DNA from: an uncultured Verrucomicrobia subdivision 3 bacterium
GTDB taxonomy: Bacteria > Verrucomicrobiota > Verrucomicrobiia > Limisphaerales > UBA11358
DNA length: 64,000 bases
Direction of reading: 5' to 3'
NCBI GenBank assembly: GCA_903872345.1
Contig: CAIQKM010000068.1
Coordinates: 81,707-145,706, forward strand
Position 1 is the first letter of the stretch. Each line of letters opens with the position of its first letter. The notes below the pieces were generated by a model. It saw only the letters and a list, made by a program, of their open reading frames with translations. It ran no database searches and was not told the origin of the DNA. Of this stretch, positions 36,158 through 44,745 are shown one piece after another. The translations under genes and the position numbers were made by a program.

Positions 36158-37261
36158 ATGATCATTGGTGTACCGAAGGAAATCAAACAGCAGGAATATC
36201 GTGTCGCCTTGCTTCCCGGCGGAGCCTACCAGCTCACCAAGCGCGGCCATCAGGTGCTCGTGGAGCGCGGCGCCGGTGTCGGTGCCGGTTATGCCGACGC
36301 CGATTACGAACGCGCCGGCGCGCGGCTCGTGGATTCCCACGCCGGCGTCTTTGCCGAGGCCGACCTCATCATCAAGGTGAAGGAACCGCTGCCCTCCGAA
36401 TATCCGCTGCTGCGACCCGGCCAGATTCTGTTCACCTACCTCCATCTCGCGGCCAGCAAACCGCTCACGGAAGCGCTCATGAAGTCCGGCGCCACCTGCA
36501 TCGCCTATGAGACCATCGAAGTAAATCGCCGGCTCCCGCTCCTCGAACCGATGAGCGAAATCGCCGGCCGCATGAGCGTGCTGGTGGGCGGCTATTTCCT
36601 GGCCAAACATTTTGGCGGCAGCGGCGTCCTGCTCGGCGGCGTGCCCGGTGTGTTGCCCGGCAAGGTCGTCGTGCTCGGCGGCGGCTCCTCCGGCATCAAT
36701 GCCGCCCGCATGGCCCAGGGCCTCGGCGCGGATGTGACCATTCTCGAAGTGGATCTGGAACGCATGCGTTTCCTCGACATCACCCTCCACACCGCCCACA
36801 CCCTTTATTCCAGCGAGTCGCATCTCATGGAATTGCTCCCCGAAGTGGATCTGCTCATCGGCGCCGTGCTGGTGCCCGGGGCCAAGGCCCCCAAGCTCAT
36901 CAGCCGCGAAATGCTGCGCCACATGCGCCCCGGCAGCGTGCTGGTGGATATCGCCATTGACCAGGGCGGGTGCGCCGAAACGTCGCACCCCACCACGCAT
37001 CACGACCCCGTGTACGTGGAGGAAGGCGTCACCCATTACTGCGTTGCCAACATGCCCGGCGCCTACGCCCGCACCGCCACGCAAGCGTTGACGAATGTCA
37101 CCTACCGCTATCTGGAAACCCTCGCCGACCTCGGTCTGGCTGAAGCCTGCCAGCGTCAGCCCACCCTCATCGGCGGCATCAACGTCATGGCCGGTCAGGT
37201 CACGCATAAAGCCGTGGCCGAAGCCCATGGTCTGCCCTTGATCAAACCCCTCGGCGCTTGA
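36158..37261 (+). CDS. ald: Alanine dehydrogenase
   Basis: This 367-residue cytoplasmic NAD-dependent enzyme interconverts L-alanine with pyruvate and ammonia. It starts [20 protein letters not shown], the family hallmark, with the pyruvate-binding lysine in [12 protein letters not shown] and catalytic His in TYLHLA. The NAD-binding loop is [20 protein letters not shown], and the second signature is [14 protein letters not shown]. An AAGGA ribosome-binding sequence precedes the ATG. It is divergent from the DD-peptidase gene and is followed, five bases after its stop codon, by an alpha-oxoamine synthase gene. Confidence 0.97.
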   Translation: MIIGVPKEIKQQEYRVALLPGGAYQLTKRGHQVLVERGAGVGAGYADADYERAGARLVDSHAGVFAEADLIIKVKEPLPSEYPLLRPGQILFTYLHLAASKPLTEALMKSGATCIAYETIEVNRRLPLLEPMSEIAGRMSVLVGGYFLAKHFGGSGVLLGGVPGVLPGKVVVLGGGSSGINAARMAQGLGADVTILEVDLERMRFLDITLHTAHTLYSSESHLMELLPEVDLLIGAVLVPGAKAPKLISREMLRHMRPGSVLVDIAIDQGGCAETSHPTTHHDPVYVEEGVTHYCVANMPGAYARTATQALTNVTYRYLETLADLGLAEACQRQPTLIGGINVMAGQVTHKAVAEAHGLPLIKPLGA

Positions 37262-37266
37262 GCAGC

Positions 37267-38373
37267 ATGGACGAGCCGGAAACATTGCAGCAGTCGGAAG
37301 TCAATTACGTGCGCTGGCGCGGACGCCGGTTGCTGTACTTTGCCGGCTGCGATTATTTCCGGCTCGCCCAGCATCCTGCCGTCCTGAAGGCGGCGGCCGA
37401 CGGATTGAAAAAATTCGGACTCAATGTCGCCGCCTCCCGGCTGACCACCGGCAATAATCCGGTTTACGCCGACTTGGAAACAGCGCTGGCGCGCTTCTTC
37501 AAGGTGGAAGCCGCCACGCTCCTTGCCAGCGGCTACCAGACCAGTTCCGCCGTCGCCCAGGCGCTGGCGGGAGATTTTACCCATGCCCTGGCCGACGCGC
37601 GCGCCCACCCCGCCCTGCTCGATGCCGCCCGGCACCTGGGCTGCCCGTTGCAAACCTTTAAGCATCGGGAGGCGGAAGATTTTCGCCGCGCCGTTTCCGC
37701 CTGCGGCCCGGCGGCAAAAATCATTCTGCTCACCGACGGCATGTTCTCGCACGACGGCTCCGTCGCCCCGCTGAAAGCTTATCTGAAAATCCTGCCCCGC
37801 ACCGGTCTGCTACTCGTGGATGACGCCCACGGCGCCGGCATCTTAGGCAGCAATGACCGGGGCACGCCCGAACTCGCCGGCATTCCGCGCCAGCGCGTCG
37901 TGCAATGTATCACTCTCAGCAAAGCCTTGGGCGCCTATGGCGGTGCGGTACTGGGAACGCACCAATTGCGCGAAAAGATTTTTACGCGGGCACGGTTGTT
38001 TGTGGGCAACACTCCCCTGCCCCCTCCGCTGGCGGCGGCCGCTTTGCAGTCGGTTAAAATTCTGACCAAACAGCCCGGCCTGCGCACGCGGCTGCATAAA
38101 AACTCGGCCTACCTTAAATCTGTCCTGCGGCAGGCGGGCTTTGAAATTTCTGACACCCCCGGACCCATCGTTCCGCTGCATGATTTGTCGGCAGATGAAA
38201 TTGCCGATCTGAGGAAACGCCTGCTCAAAGCCGGAATTTATCCGTCCTTTTTGAAATATCCCGGCGGCGCGACCAACGGTTACTATCGCTTCGTCATTTC
38301 CAGCGCCCATACCCGCGACGATCTCGATCTGCTCGCGTCGGTTTTGACAGATTTTAAAACAGGCGCAGCCTGA
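37267..38373 (+). CDS. Pyridoxal-phosphate alpha-oxoamine synthase family protein (BioF/Kbl-like)
   Basis: This 368-residue fold-type I PLP enzyme joins an amino acid to an acyl-CoA with loss of CO2, or cleaves such products. Marks are LNVAASRLTTGNNPVYADLE, the cofactor-ring contact DDAHGAGILGSND, and the lysine in ITLSKALGAYGGAVLG that forms the internal aldimine. It resembles 8-amino-7-oxononanoate synthase, which uses L-alanine. Position behind ald fits an alanine-linked role, but no other biotin genes are near. It could also be a glycine C-acetyltransferase or an unassigned member. A TTG nine bases upstream is a possible alternative start. Confidence 0.85.
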   Translation: MDEPETLQQSEVNYVRWRGRRLLYFAGCDYFRLAQHPAVLKAAADGLKKFGLNVAASRLTTGNNPVYADLETALARFFKVEAATLLASGYQTSSAVAQALAGDFTHALADARAHPALLDAARHLGCPLQTFKHREAEDFRRAVSACGPAAKIILLTDGMFSHDGSVAPLKAYLKILPRTGLLLVDDAHGAGILGSNDRGTPELAGIPRQRVVQCITLSKALGAYGGAVLGTHQLREKIFTRARLFVGNTPLPPPLAAAALQSVKILTKQPGLRTRLHKNSAYLKSVLRQAGFEISDTPGPIVPLHDLSADEIADLRKRLLKAGIYPSFLKYPGGATNGYYRFVISSAHTRDDLDLLASVLTDFKTGAA

Positions 38374-38387
38374 CACTGCCCGCAAAT

Positions 38388-38496
38388 CCAGAGCCGTGAC
38401 ATCTTCAATACCGCTCGCAGACCGGGTTTTCTCCGCCATTGGTAAATGGGTGGCGGGGTGAGGCGGGGCTCATCTTTTTAGCCTCGACGGCTCTGG
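38388..38496. repeat. Inverted repeat enclosing a dispersed-repeat copy
   Basis: CCAGAGCCGT (38388-38397) is matched by its perfect complement ACGGCTCTGG at 38487-38496. Between them, at 38426-38472, lies a diverged copy of the GCCGGGGTGAGG repeat family, sharing CTCCGCCATT and GGGGTGAGG with 39650-39702. It lies between convergent genes and may help terminate both. Confidence 0.6.
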
Positions 38497-38511
38497 CAGG
38501 CATGTGCCTCT

Positions 38512-39396
38512 TTAAAACCGTCCGGTGCCGAACCCCTCCACAATCGGCCGGGCCACCGCCGCGATCAGGTCTTTTTTCTCCGAGTGTCCCGCCGTAAAAA
38601 TCACCAGCACAAATTTCGCGCCGTTCGGCAATTCCACATAGGCGGCATCATGCCGCACCGCGCTCATCCAGCCGCCCTTGGACCACAGCTTCGCATCGGC
38701 GGGCAAAGCCGGTCCGATGAATTCCGTCGCCTGCCGGTCCGCATTGTCGGTCCGGGTCTGATCCCGTTTCAGCAATGCCATCATCTCCTCGCTCCGCTTG
38801 GCGGTAACACACTTTCCCGTGGCAATCTCCGCCAGCAGCCGGGCCGTGGCCTCCGTCGTGAGAAAATTGCGCGGTGATTTATATTCCTCCAGCACCTGCT
38901 GATCCCGACCATAAGGCCCTTCCCACCACGTCTTCTTGCTCACATTGATGCCGGTGTATCCCTGCGCGGCAAAATACCGGTTCACCGCCTCGCGCCGTTC
39001 GATCCATTGGGCCATTTCCACCGGACTCAGTTCCGGCCCGCTGGTCGTGCCGGACAGCACATCCAGCACATAGGCCGTCGCCTCGTTCCCGGAATCCACA
39101 ATCATGTCCTTCATCGCCCGGCGCAGTTCGGCCGTGTCCGCGAGACGGCCATCCTCCATCCACCGATGCGCGGCGGCCAAATAAAACATTTTCACAATGC
39201 TGGCCGGATAGGTCGGCTCGACCTGGCGATACCCCGCCGACACCGGTTGATCCGCCCGCTGCAAATCCACCACCGTGATCGCCAGTTGCTTGGCCGTCAG
39301 CCGTTTGTCCGCAAAATCAGCCAGCGTTTTCTCCACCGCCCGGTCCGCCAATGCCTGCAATTCGCCGGCGCGCGTCGTGAATTCATCCTTATTCAT
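38512..39396 (-). CDS. Beta-lactamase-fold serine hydrolase (class A-like)
   Basis: This 294-residue protein has the class A beta-lactamase fold. Active-site motifs are S66-I-V-K69 in PASIVKMFY, S102-G-N104 in DSGNEATAY (SxN), and K240-G-G in WSKGGWMSAVRHD where KTG is usual. Start ATG 39396 gives no signal peptide, and a longer frame upstream does not supply a good one, so the protein may be cytoplasmic or its start may be wrong. The Gly in the second motif and KGG in the third suggest a DD-peptidase or esterase rather than an efficient beta-lactamase. It is the second such protein in the window. Confidence 0.8.
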   Translation of the reverse strand: MNKDEFTTRAGELQALADRAVEKTLADFADKRLTAKQLAITVVDLQRADQPVSAGYRQVEPTYPASIVKMFYLAAAHRWMEDGRLADTAELRRAMKDMIVDSGNEATAYVLDVLSGTTSGPELSPVEMAQWIERREAVNRYFAAQGYTGINVSKKTWWEGPYGRDQQVLEEYKSPRNFLTTEATARLLAEIATGKCVTAKRSEEMMALLKRDQTRTDNADRQATEFIGPALPADAKLWSKGGWMSAVRHDAAYVELPNGAKFVLVIFTAGHSEKKDLIAAVARPIVEGFGTGRF

Positions 39397-39878
39397 GCCG
39401 GAAAAAATAACACCCGCGAATTGCAAGGCGAGCCCTATCTGGTGACCAAACCGGAAGCAGTAACCCGCCGAACATTTCGATGGACGCGATATGTCGCCGC
39501 CCAAATGAGTTCATGAGCGCGGGATTTTTAACCTACGGGCCTGGCGAAGCGAGCGGAAATCGAGTACGCCATAGCCCTCGGGCGCATCCTGCCTGCCACT
39601 GCCCTCAATCCATAACCATGATATGGCAGCCAACCGGTCGCACGACGGCCTATCTCCCTCTCCGCCATTGATAAATGGGGGCCGGGGTGAGGTGGCGCTC
39701 AGCTATTCAGACCAGGGCATTGTCACGATGCGCCCATTACTCCCCACCCTTTCAATCTGGCAAAAGTGTTTATCTATGACGTGGTTGTGGTATTACGACA
39801 TTGACAATTTGGCTGATCCCCGGAGAATCGCGAACAGGAAGATGCGCCAAATCAAAGGCAATCAGGCGTCATATGCAG
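39397..39878. repeat. Gene-poor spacer with dispersed repeats
   Basis: Nearly 480 bases without a supported gene. It contains a copy of the GCCGGGGTGAGG repeat family (39650-39702, TCCCTCTCCGCCATTGATAA then GGGGGCCGGGGTGAGG). Near its right end (about 39836-39888) is a segment, GATGCGCCAAATC... to TATGCAGATGACCGTA, that recurs in shortened form at 41676-41729. Base composition becomes more AT-rich from here to about 42.4 kb. Confidence 0.5.
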
Positions 39879-40313
39879 ATGACCGTACCATACATTCTGA
39901 TCAGTGGGCTGATGTTCGCGCTGGTATCAGTTTTTGTAGCGTTTCGCATGCGCCCCGCCAAACCGTCCCGCCGCGGGCTGGCGATGGCAATATTGCCACC
40001 GTTAGTGATGCTGGTTTTGTTTTATTCGCTGGCCATTCACATTCATTGCCACTTTGGAAAATGGCCGGCAGGCATGGGTGACCGGGACTTTCCGCCATCA
40101 CTCGTTTTTCACGAGCACCTGTCAGATTTCAGTTTCATGGGGTTGCTGCTTTTCAGCGCCTATGTCTGGCCGTTGGCGTACGTGACCTGTGCCGTGGTTC
40201 GCCGCTGGCGGGCGGCCTTGTACTATTTGGGGATTTATGCGCTGACATTTCTGGTTTGCTTCGGCACAACCTTGCTTGCGCCTGGGTCGTTTTGGGATTG
40301 GTGGTTGGATTGA
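39879..40313 (+). CDS. Small multi-spanning membrane protein of unknown function
   Basis: This 144-residue protein is almost entirely hydrophobic, with about four membrane segments: MTVPYILISGLMFALVSVFV, then AMAILPPLVMLVLFYSLAIH, then a third after DFSFMGLLLFSAYVWPLAYV, and a last one at YYLGIYALTFLVCFGTTLLA. Short charged loops (RMRPAKPSRRG) lie between. ATG 39879 or 39873 could be the start; both lie within a sequence that is repeated downstream. I do not recognise the family. It is followed by other small membrane-protein frames in the same direction. Confidence 0.55.
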   Translation: MTVPYILISGLMFALVSVFVAFRMRPAKPSRRGLAMAILPPLVMLVLFYSLAIHIHCHFGKWPAGMGDRDFPPSLVFHEHLSDFSFMGLLLFSAYVWPLAYVTCAVVRRWRAALYYLGIYALTFLVCFGTTLLAPGSFWDWWLD

Positions 40314-40505
40314 AACGATGAGCCTAATGGATCATTTTGCAAGTGGGTTGCACGCATTAAGCGCAAGCGAATCGCGGCGTTCACGCCGCTGCATCGCCCG
40401 AGAGAATGGTGGACTGGACATCGCCTGCGACATGGCCAGTTGGACGATAAATCGGGCTGAAGCCTATGGTCCGTTAATTAATCGCCCGATCCTCAATGAA
40501 TCATC

Positions 40506-41002
40506 ATGAAGCGTATTCTCAAAATTTTGACGGTCGCATCGGCAATAGCTTTTTGTTTTTTGTGGTTATCTGGCCGGTGAGTTATGAAATGAATTTATCA
40601 AGAAACATGGGCAGAGGTAAGCTTGCGCCGAGCGATTCAATACCACTGCCTGCTCATTATCATCTGGGCTTTGAGGAGGGGGGCATGTGGCTCTACACCT
40701 ATGAGATGCCTTATCGTGGCAGTATCATCGGAATGACGTCCACCAACGATCCGCCGCCATTCAGGTGGTATTGGCATATCGGTTTTTTTGGTTTTGGTCA
40801 TGAGATCACTTTTGGACACGAACACATGTCAGAGAGGGTCTGCGATTTTCCCGGTATTTATTTCCGCCGGTTTTGGAGGTTTGATGACAATCCGCCCTAT
40901 ACGACCTTGCGGTTGAGTCTATGGTATCCGGTTTTTCTTTCAGCTATTTTGCCATTGTTATGGGCTTTGCGCCGCCGGCGATTAGGGGTTCAAAAATCAT
41001 GA
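40506..41002 (+). pseudogene. Small membrane-protein gene, apparently frameshifted near its start
   Basis: ATG 40506 opens a frame MKRILKILTVASAIAFCFLW that looks like a genuine N-terminal membrane helix but stops after 24 codons. The remainder of a protein continues in another frame: VSYEMNLSRNMGRGKLAP, then aromatic-rich sequence (FRWYWHIGFFGFGHEITFGH), and a C-terminal helix WYPVFLSAILPLLWALRRRR. Together they make the layout seen in many short two-helix proteins of this phylum. The shift would fall near the T-rich run around 40545-40575. An assembly error is possible. Confidence 0.45.
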
Positions 41003-41172
41003 TTGCCTAAGAAAGGTTTGCGTCGTGGCCGTATTGACAATTTTCGTAGTTGCTGGAATATTGCGAAAAGTGAGATGCGTCTTGCTGGTCAGCCCGGACA
41101 TGACAAGGCGGATTGTCAGCAGTGGGCACTCCATTGTTCATTGGCGACCGAAAGCCGATTAAGGTGAAAAGT

Positions 41173-41565
41173 ATGCAACTAAAATTCAACAAGTACGTCG
41201 AGATTCCAGAAACTTGGACGGCGGCTTTTTTCTTTTTCTTCAAATTGTTCACTGCAATCATGGCTGTCTGGTTGCTGGTTTGGCATTGGGTTTTGCCAAC
41301 GGATCAAACTTGGCGGACGGCCCATGATGCATGGGCTTCGGCTCAATCCGATTATTGGTTCGTCGCTCACCAAATAAGCCTTTTATATTTTGTGTCAGCG
41401 TTTTTGTTGGTAATGGGTGGGCTTATTCAGTTATGGAAGCGGTCAGGACTGTCAGCCTGGTGGAACATCGGGTTTGGCATTATTGCAGTAATTATTGGCA
41501 TTGTTTTATTCGTGGGCGTTCCACCGCCTGATCAGATGGTGGAGATGTTATCCGCCATGTTTTAA
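41173..41565 (+). CDS. Small membrane protein of unknown function
   Basis: This 130-residue protein starts at ATG 41173 (MQLKFNKYVEIPETWTAAFF). Three hydrophobic stretches are visible: FFFFFKLFTAIMAVWLLVWH, then ISLLYFVSAFLLVMGGLIQL, and WWNIGFGIIAVIIGIVLFVG. It ends PPPDQMVEMLSAMF. An upstream start in the same frame is less likely because that part looks non-coding. I do not recognise a family. Codon use is more AT-rich than in flanking genes. Confidence 0.55.
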   Translation: MQLKFNKYVEIPETWTAAFFFFFKLFTAIMAVWLLVWHWVLPTDQTWRTAHDAWASAQSDYWFVAHQISLLYFVSAFLLVMGGLIQLWKRSGLSAWWNIGFGIIAVIIGIVLFVGVPPPDQMVEMLSAMF

Positions 41566-42290
41566 CCACCCGTTTCGCGGTGCTGGCGCATTTCCAAAAA
41601 CACAGTGGCCATTCTTGAACAGAAGGGAACAAAGGAATAACCCTTCGTTCCCTTGGTTTCCTTCTGTTAAATCCGCGAACCGGATGATGCGCCAAGCCAA
41701 ACAATGCGTCTTATGCAGATGACCGTATCCGCTCTTCCTACCTCTATCGACCGGTGGATGGTTCTGGGGCAGTGCCAGGATGTGCCCCTTAACCTCCAAA
41801 TCTTGTGTTGTGGCCGCCGCCGTGAGACCCCAAAGTTTTTTAAAAAAAGTCATTCCCCGCGGTTGCATTTTTAAAACCTGTGCTATATTAGCCCCGTTGG
41901 AAGTTTACATGGTAAGCTTTCCGTCACGGCCAAACTTGCGCCCGGTTGCCCGCCACCTTGCTGGCGAGGCCAGCCGGCCAGCCCGGCTTTGCCCCGGTTC
42001 GCAATCCATGTTTGTCCATGTCAAAAAATCCGTCAATCAAGGATCAATCAAGGCAAAAAACCCCAGCAATCAAGGCAGATCAAGGCAAACGCGATATTTT
42101 ATGCCCACCGGCAACCACATTAATAATTTAGCCTTTAGCCTTCGTGTTAAATCCCCAGCAATCAAGGCAAATCAAGCCTCATCAAGGCAGATAAAAAAAC
42201 AACGAACATCTCATGGTCGCGCGCCTCTTCCTCCGGCATTGGATGTTGGGCGTTCGATGTTGAGTGTTGGATGTTTGCCATTTCCTCAAC
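41566..42290. other. Gene-poor AT-rich region with degraded repeats
   Basis: About 725 bases without a supported gene. It holds an imperfect inverted repeat around AACAGAAGGGAACAAAGG (about 41617-41668), related to the C/T-rich tail at 6838-6873; a shortened copy of the 39836-39888 segment (41676-41729); a promoter-like site at 41863-41889; scattered single copies of AATCAAGGCA (about 42030-42090 and 42155-42195); and a GGATGTTGGGCGTTCGATGT repeat (42237-42280). Short open frames here only translate these repeats. Confidence 0.5.
41863..41889 (+). promoter_or_regulatory. Promoter-like sequence upstream of the repeat array
   Basis: TTGCAT (41863-41868), a 15-base spacer and an extended -10 (TGC TATATT, -10 at 41884-41889) could start a plus-strand transcript near 41896. 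This would run through the CAAGGCA repeats toward the YkgJ gene. The spacer is short, so this is tentative. Confidence 0.35.
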
Positions 42291-42400
42291 AATCAAGGCA
42301 AATCAAGGCAAATCAAGGCAAATCAAGGCAAATCAAGGCAAATCAAGGCAAATCAAGGCAAATCAAGGCAAATCAAGGCAAATCAAGGCAGATCAAGGCA
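42291..42400 (+). repeat. Tandem array of eleven 10-bp units, AATCAAGGCA
   Basis: Ten exact copies of AATCAAGGCA are followed by one copy with G in first place. The 10-base period is close to one turn of DNA, so every unit faces the same side of the helix. Single and double copies of the same word are scattered over the preceding 260 bases. The array ends about 50 bases before the YkgJ-family start codon. It has no spacers and is not a CRISPR array. Confidence 0.95.
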
Positions 42401-42453
42401 ACTGATGTTTTTCTTTTGGCCGCGCCCTCCACCGATTAGCCTAGTCTCCCGAT

Positions 42454-43692
42454 ATGAAATCCGCCCGCATTGAATTTCCATCCGTGGCCAACTGGAGTTG
42501 CCATGGCTGTACGGATTGTTGCCGTGGTTGCTTCCTCGTGCCGCTCACCGAAGCGGATCAGGCGCGGCTGCGGTCGCAGGGGTGGACGGCGGCGGACGGC
42601 GTGGATCCGGACACCATGTTTCAGGAGAGCCGGGGGCAGACGTGTCTGGGGCATCATTCGGATGGGGCGTGTGTGTTTCTGGATGCGGCGGGGCGTTGCC
42701 GGATTCACGCCAAGTTTGGCGAGGCGGCCAAGCCGCAGGCCTGCCGGCTGTATCCGCTGGCGATTCATCCGGCGGGGGATAAGCTGGTGGTGGGGCTGTA
42801 TTTTAGCTGTCCCTCGGTGGTGGCAAATGCCGGGAAGCCGCTGCCGGAACAGGCGCCGCTGGTAAAGAAGCTGGCCGCCCTGGTGGTGCCGGAGAATTTC
42901 CAGGACATTCCCCCGGCGCCGGTGCTGGCCACCCCCGGCGAATGGCCGGATTTCCTCCGTTTCGTCCACTGGCTGGATGTATCGCTCACGCCGGCGGACG
43001 TGCCGGTGGCGTTGAAATTATTACGGTCGTTGCACTGGCTGCGCGGCATTGAGCGCGGCTGTCTGGACCAGATCACCGGTGAAAGTGCGGATGAAATTCT
43101 GGACGCGCTGGTGGGCAGCGTGACCGAAAAGGTGCCGGCAATTCCCGGTCGGGCCGAGAAGCCGAGCCGGTTCGGGCGGCTGTTTTTGCGGCTGATGGTG
43201 CTGGAACACGCGCGGCAGGTGCGGGTGGAGCAGCGGCGCGCCAGCGGCGCGCACCGCTGGCGCATGTTGGGTGCCGCGTTCCGGTTTGCGCGGTCGGGCG
43301 GCTGGACGCCGGATTTGGACAAGGAGTTGAAGCGCGTGCCGTTCGCGGCGATTGAAACGAATTTCGGCCCGCTTTCGCCGGCGGCGGAGGCGATGCTCAC
43401 GCGGTTCTTCCGCGTCAAGGTGCAGAGCCTGCATTTCTGCGGGCGCGCCTTTCACGACCGGCCGCTGATCGAGGGATTCCGGCATCTGGCGATGCTGTAT
43501 CCGGTTATCATCTGGCTGGCGCGGTGGTTTGCGGTAAGTGCGGGCCGGACCACACTGACGGATGCGGACGTGGCGAAGGCGGTGTCGCGCGTGGATTATC
43601 ATCACGGCTTCTCGCCGTATCTGCCATGGCGCACGCGGCTGTTGCAGCAACGGGAGGATGTGGCGCGGCTGTGTGCATGGTACGGACGTTAA
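42454..43692 (+). CDS. YkgJ-family cysteine-cluster protein (zinc or iron-sulfur binding)
   Basis: This 412-residue cytoplasmic protein carries the YkgJ cluster: C16, C19, C22 and C23 in WSCHGCTDCCRG, then CVFLDAAGRCRIHAKFGE and ACRLYPLAIHPAG. These cysteines are thought to bind a metal centre. The family function is not established. The C-terminal 250 residues are helical, with aromatic segments such as LAMLYPVIIWLARWFAV, and match nothing I can name. The gene stands downstream of the 10-bp repeat array, and the MscS gene follows after about 100 bases on the same strand. Confidence 0.8.
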   Translation: MKSARIEFPSVANWSCHGCTDCCRGCFLVPLTEADQARLRSQGWTAADGVDPDTMFQESRGQTCLGHHSDGACVFLDAAGRCRIHAKFGEAAKPQACRLYPLAIHPAGDKLVVGLYFSCPSVVANAGKPLPEQAPLVKKLAALVVPENFQDIPPAPVLATPGEWPDFLRFVHWLDVSLTPADVPVALKLLRSLHWLRGIERGCLDQITGESADEILDALVGSVTEKVPAIPGRAEKPSRFGRLFLRLMVLEHARQVRVEQRRASGAHRWRMLGAAFRFARSGGWTPDLDKELKRVPFAAIETNFGPLSPAAEAMLTRFFRVKVQSLHFCGRAFHDRPLIEGFRHLAMLYPVIIWLARWFAVSAGRTTLTDADVAKAVSRVDYHHGFSPYLPWRTRLLQQREDVARLCAWYGR

Positions 43693-43794
43693 GGGATTTC
43701 AAATTTCAAAATTTGAGATTTGAAATCGATTTATGGGGCGGGATGGCGCAGAATTCGGGGGAGTAGAAACGCCGGGGTTGCCCGGCTTATATTG

Positions 43795-44733
43795 ATGAAT
43801 CCTACCGATCTATCGGATGTGGCGGCGGTGGCGGACACCAATGTCGTCACGGTAATGTCCCGCGTCTGGAGCCATTTTTCCAGCCACGGTTCCTCCGTGG
43901 GCACACGGCTGATTTTGATCATCTTGCTCGCGGTGCTGGTGCATGTAACGGTGCGCGTTATTCGCAATGTCACGGAATGGATCATCAGCCGCAGCCACGC
44001 CCACCAAAGCCCGCTGGACTTCGTTACCCACGCGCCCAAGTTTGTCACGCTCATCCAGCTCATTGCCAGTGCGGTGACGTTTGTAATGTACTTTTTCGCG
44101 CTGGGGTTGGTTTTGCAGGAATTTGGCGTGAACCTCACCGGCTACCTGGCCAGCGCCTCCATTCTCGCGCTGGCGATCAGCTTCGGTTCGCAGGGACTGG
44201 TGCAGGACGTGGTCATCAGCCTGACCCTGATTTTTTCGGACGCGATGGACGCGGGCGACATGGTGGAAATTGTGGGCACCGTCTCGGTGACCGGCCGGGT
44301 GGAGGAAATCGGCCTGCGCTTCACCACGCTGCGAAATTTCTATAATCAGACCGTGTTCATCCCCAACCGCACCATCGGCAATGTCAGCCGGTTTGTGCAT
44401 GGCGGGGTTTACGCGTTTGCGGACATTCAAGTGCCGGCCGGCGCGGACGCCGCGAAAGTGACCGCCACCGTCGAAGCCGCGGTCAAGGGCATGTGGTCGC
44501 AGTTCGGGGCCATCATTCTGGAAGAGCCGGTGCTGGGCGCAGTGGAAACGGCGGAGGGCGGCGGCTGGCAATTCCTCCGCGTTCATTTCAAAATCTGGCC
44601 CGGCCAGGGCGGTCTGATTGAAAACACCTTTCGCCAGCAGGTCATTTCCGCCCTGCGAAAGTATGATCCGCAATATGCCGACTGGCAGGTGCCGGTGACA
44701 TACCGCGCCAAGACGGTAAGCCGGACGGTGTGA
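43795..44733 (+). CDS. Mechanosensitive ion channel of the MscS family
   Basis: This 312-residue inner-membrane channel would open on osmotic downshock. Three membrane helices are seen: SVGTRLILIILLAVLVHVTV, then FVTLIQLIASAVTFVMYFFA, and the pore-lining segment around LASASILALAISFGSQGLVQ. The beta domain has the family motif SDAMDAGDMVEIVG and FIPNRTIGNVSR. Start ATG 43795 is preferred; the frame is open upstream but without a membrane segment. It lies behind the YkgJ-family gene on the same strand and is convergent with pdxA. Confidence 0.93.
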   Translation: MNPTDLSDVAAVADTNVVTVMSRVWSHFSSHGSSVGTRLILIILLAVLVHVTVRVIRNVTEWIISRSHAHQSPLDFVTHAPKFVTLIQLIASAVTFVMYFFALGLVLQEFGVNLTGYLASASILALAISFGSQGLVQDVVISLTLIFSDAMDAGDMVEIVGTVSVTGRVEEIGLRFTTLRNFYNQTVFIPNRTIGNVSRFVHGGVYAFADIQVPAGADAAKVTATVEAAVKGMWSQFGAIILEEPVLGAVETAEGGGWQFLRVHFKIWPGQGGLIENTFRQQVISALRKYDPQYADWQVPVTYRAKTVSRTV

Positions 44734-44745
44734 GGCGCGCCTGAT

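Noticed and set aside
38512..39396. Antibiotic-resistance class A beta-lactamase
   Set aside because: The SxN and K-x-G motifs deviate (SGN, KGG), no signal peptide is evident, and no mobile element is near; a general serine hydrolase call is safer.
40318..40509. Short gene between two membrane-protein frames
   Set aside because: The open frame has no recognisable domain, weak composition and no ribosome-binding sequence; it looks like degraded sequence.
42291..42400. CRISPR array
   Set aside because: Units are 10 bases long, directly adjacent and without spacers; no cas genes are near.
42264..42473. Coding sequence with repeated NQGKSRQIKA units
   Set aside because: It only translates the 10-bp tandem repeat (a 30-base, three-unit period); there is no conserved protein and no sensible start.
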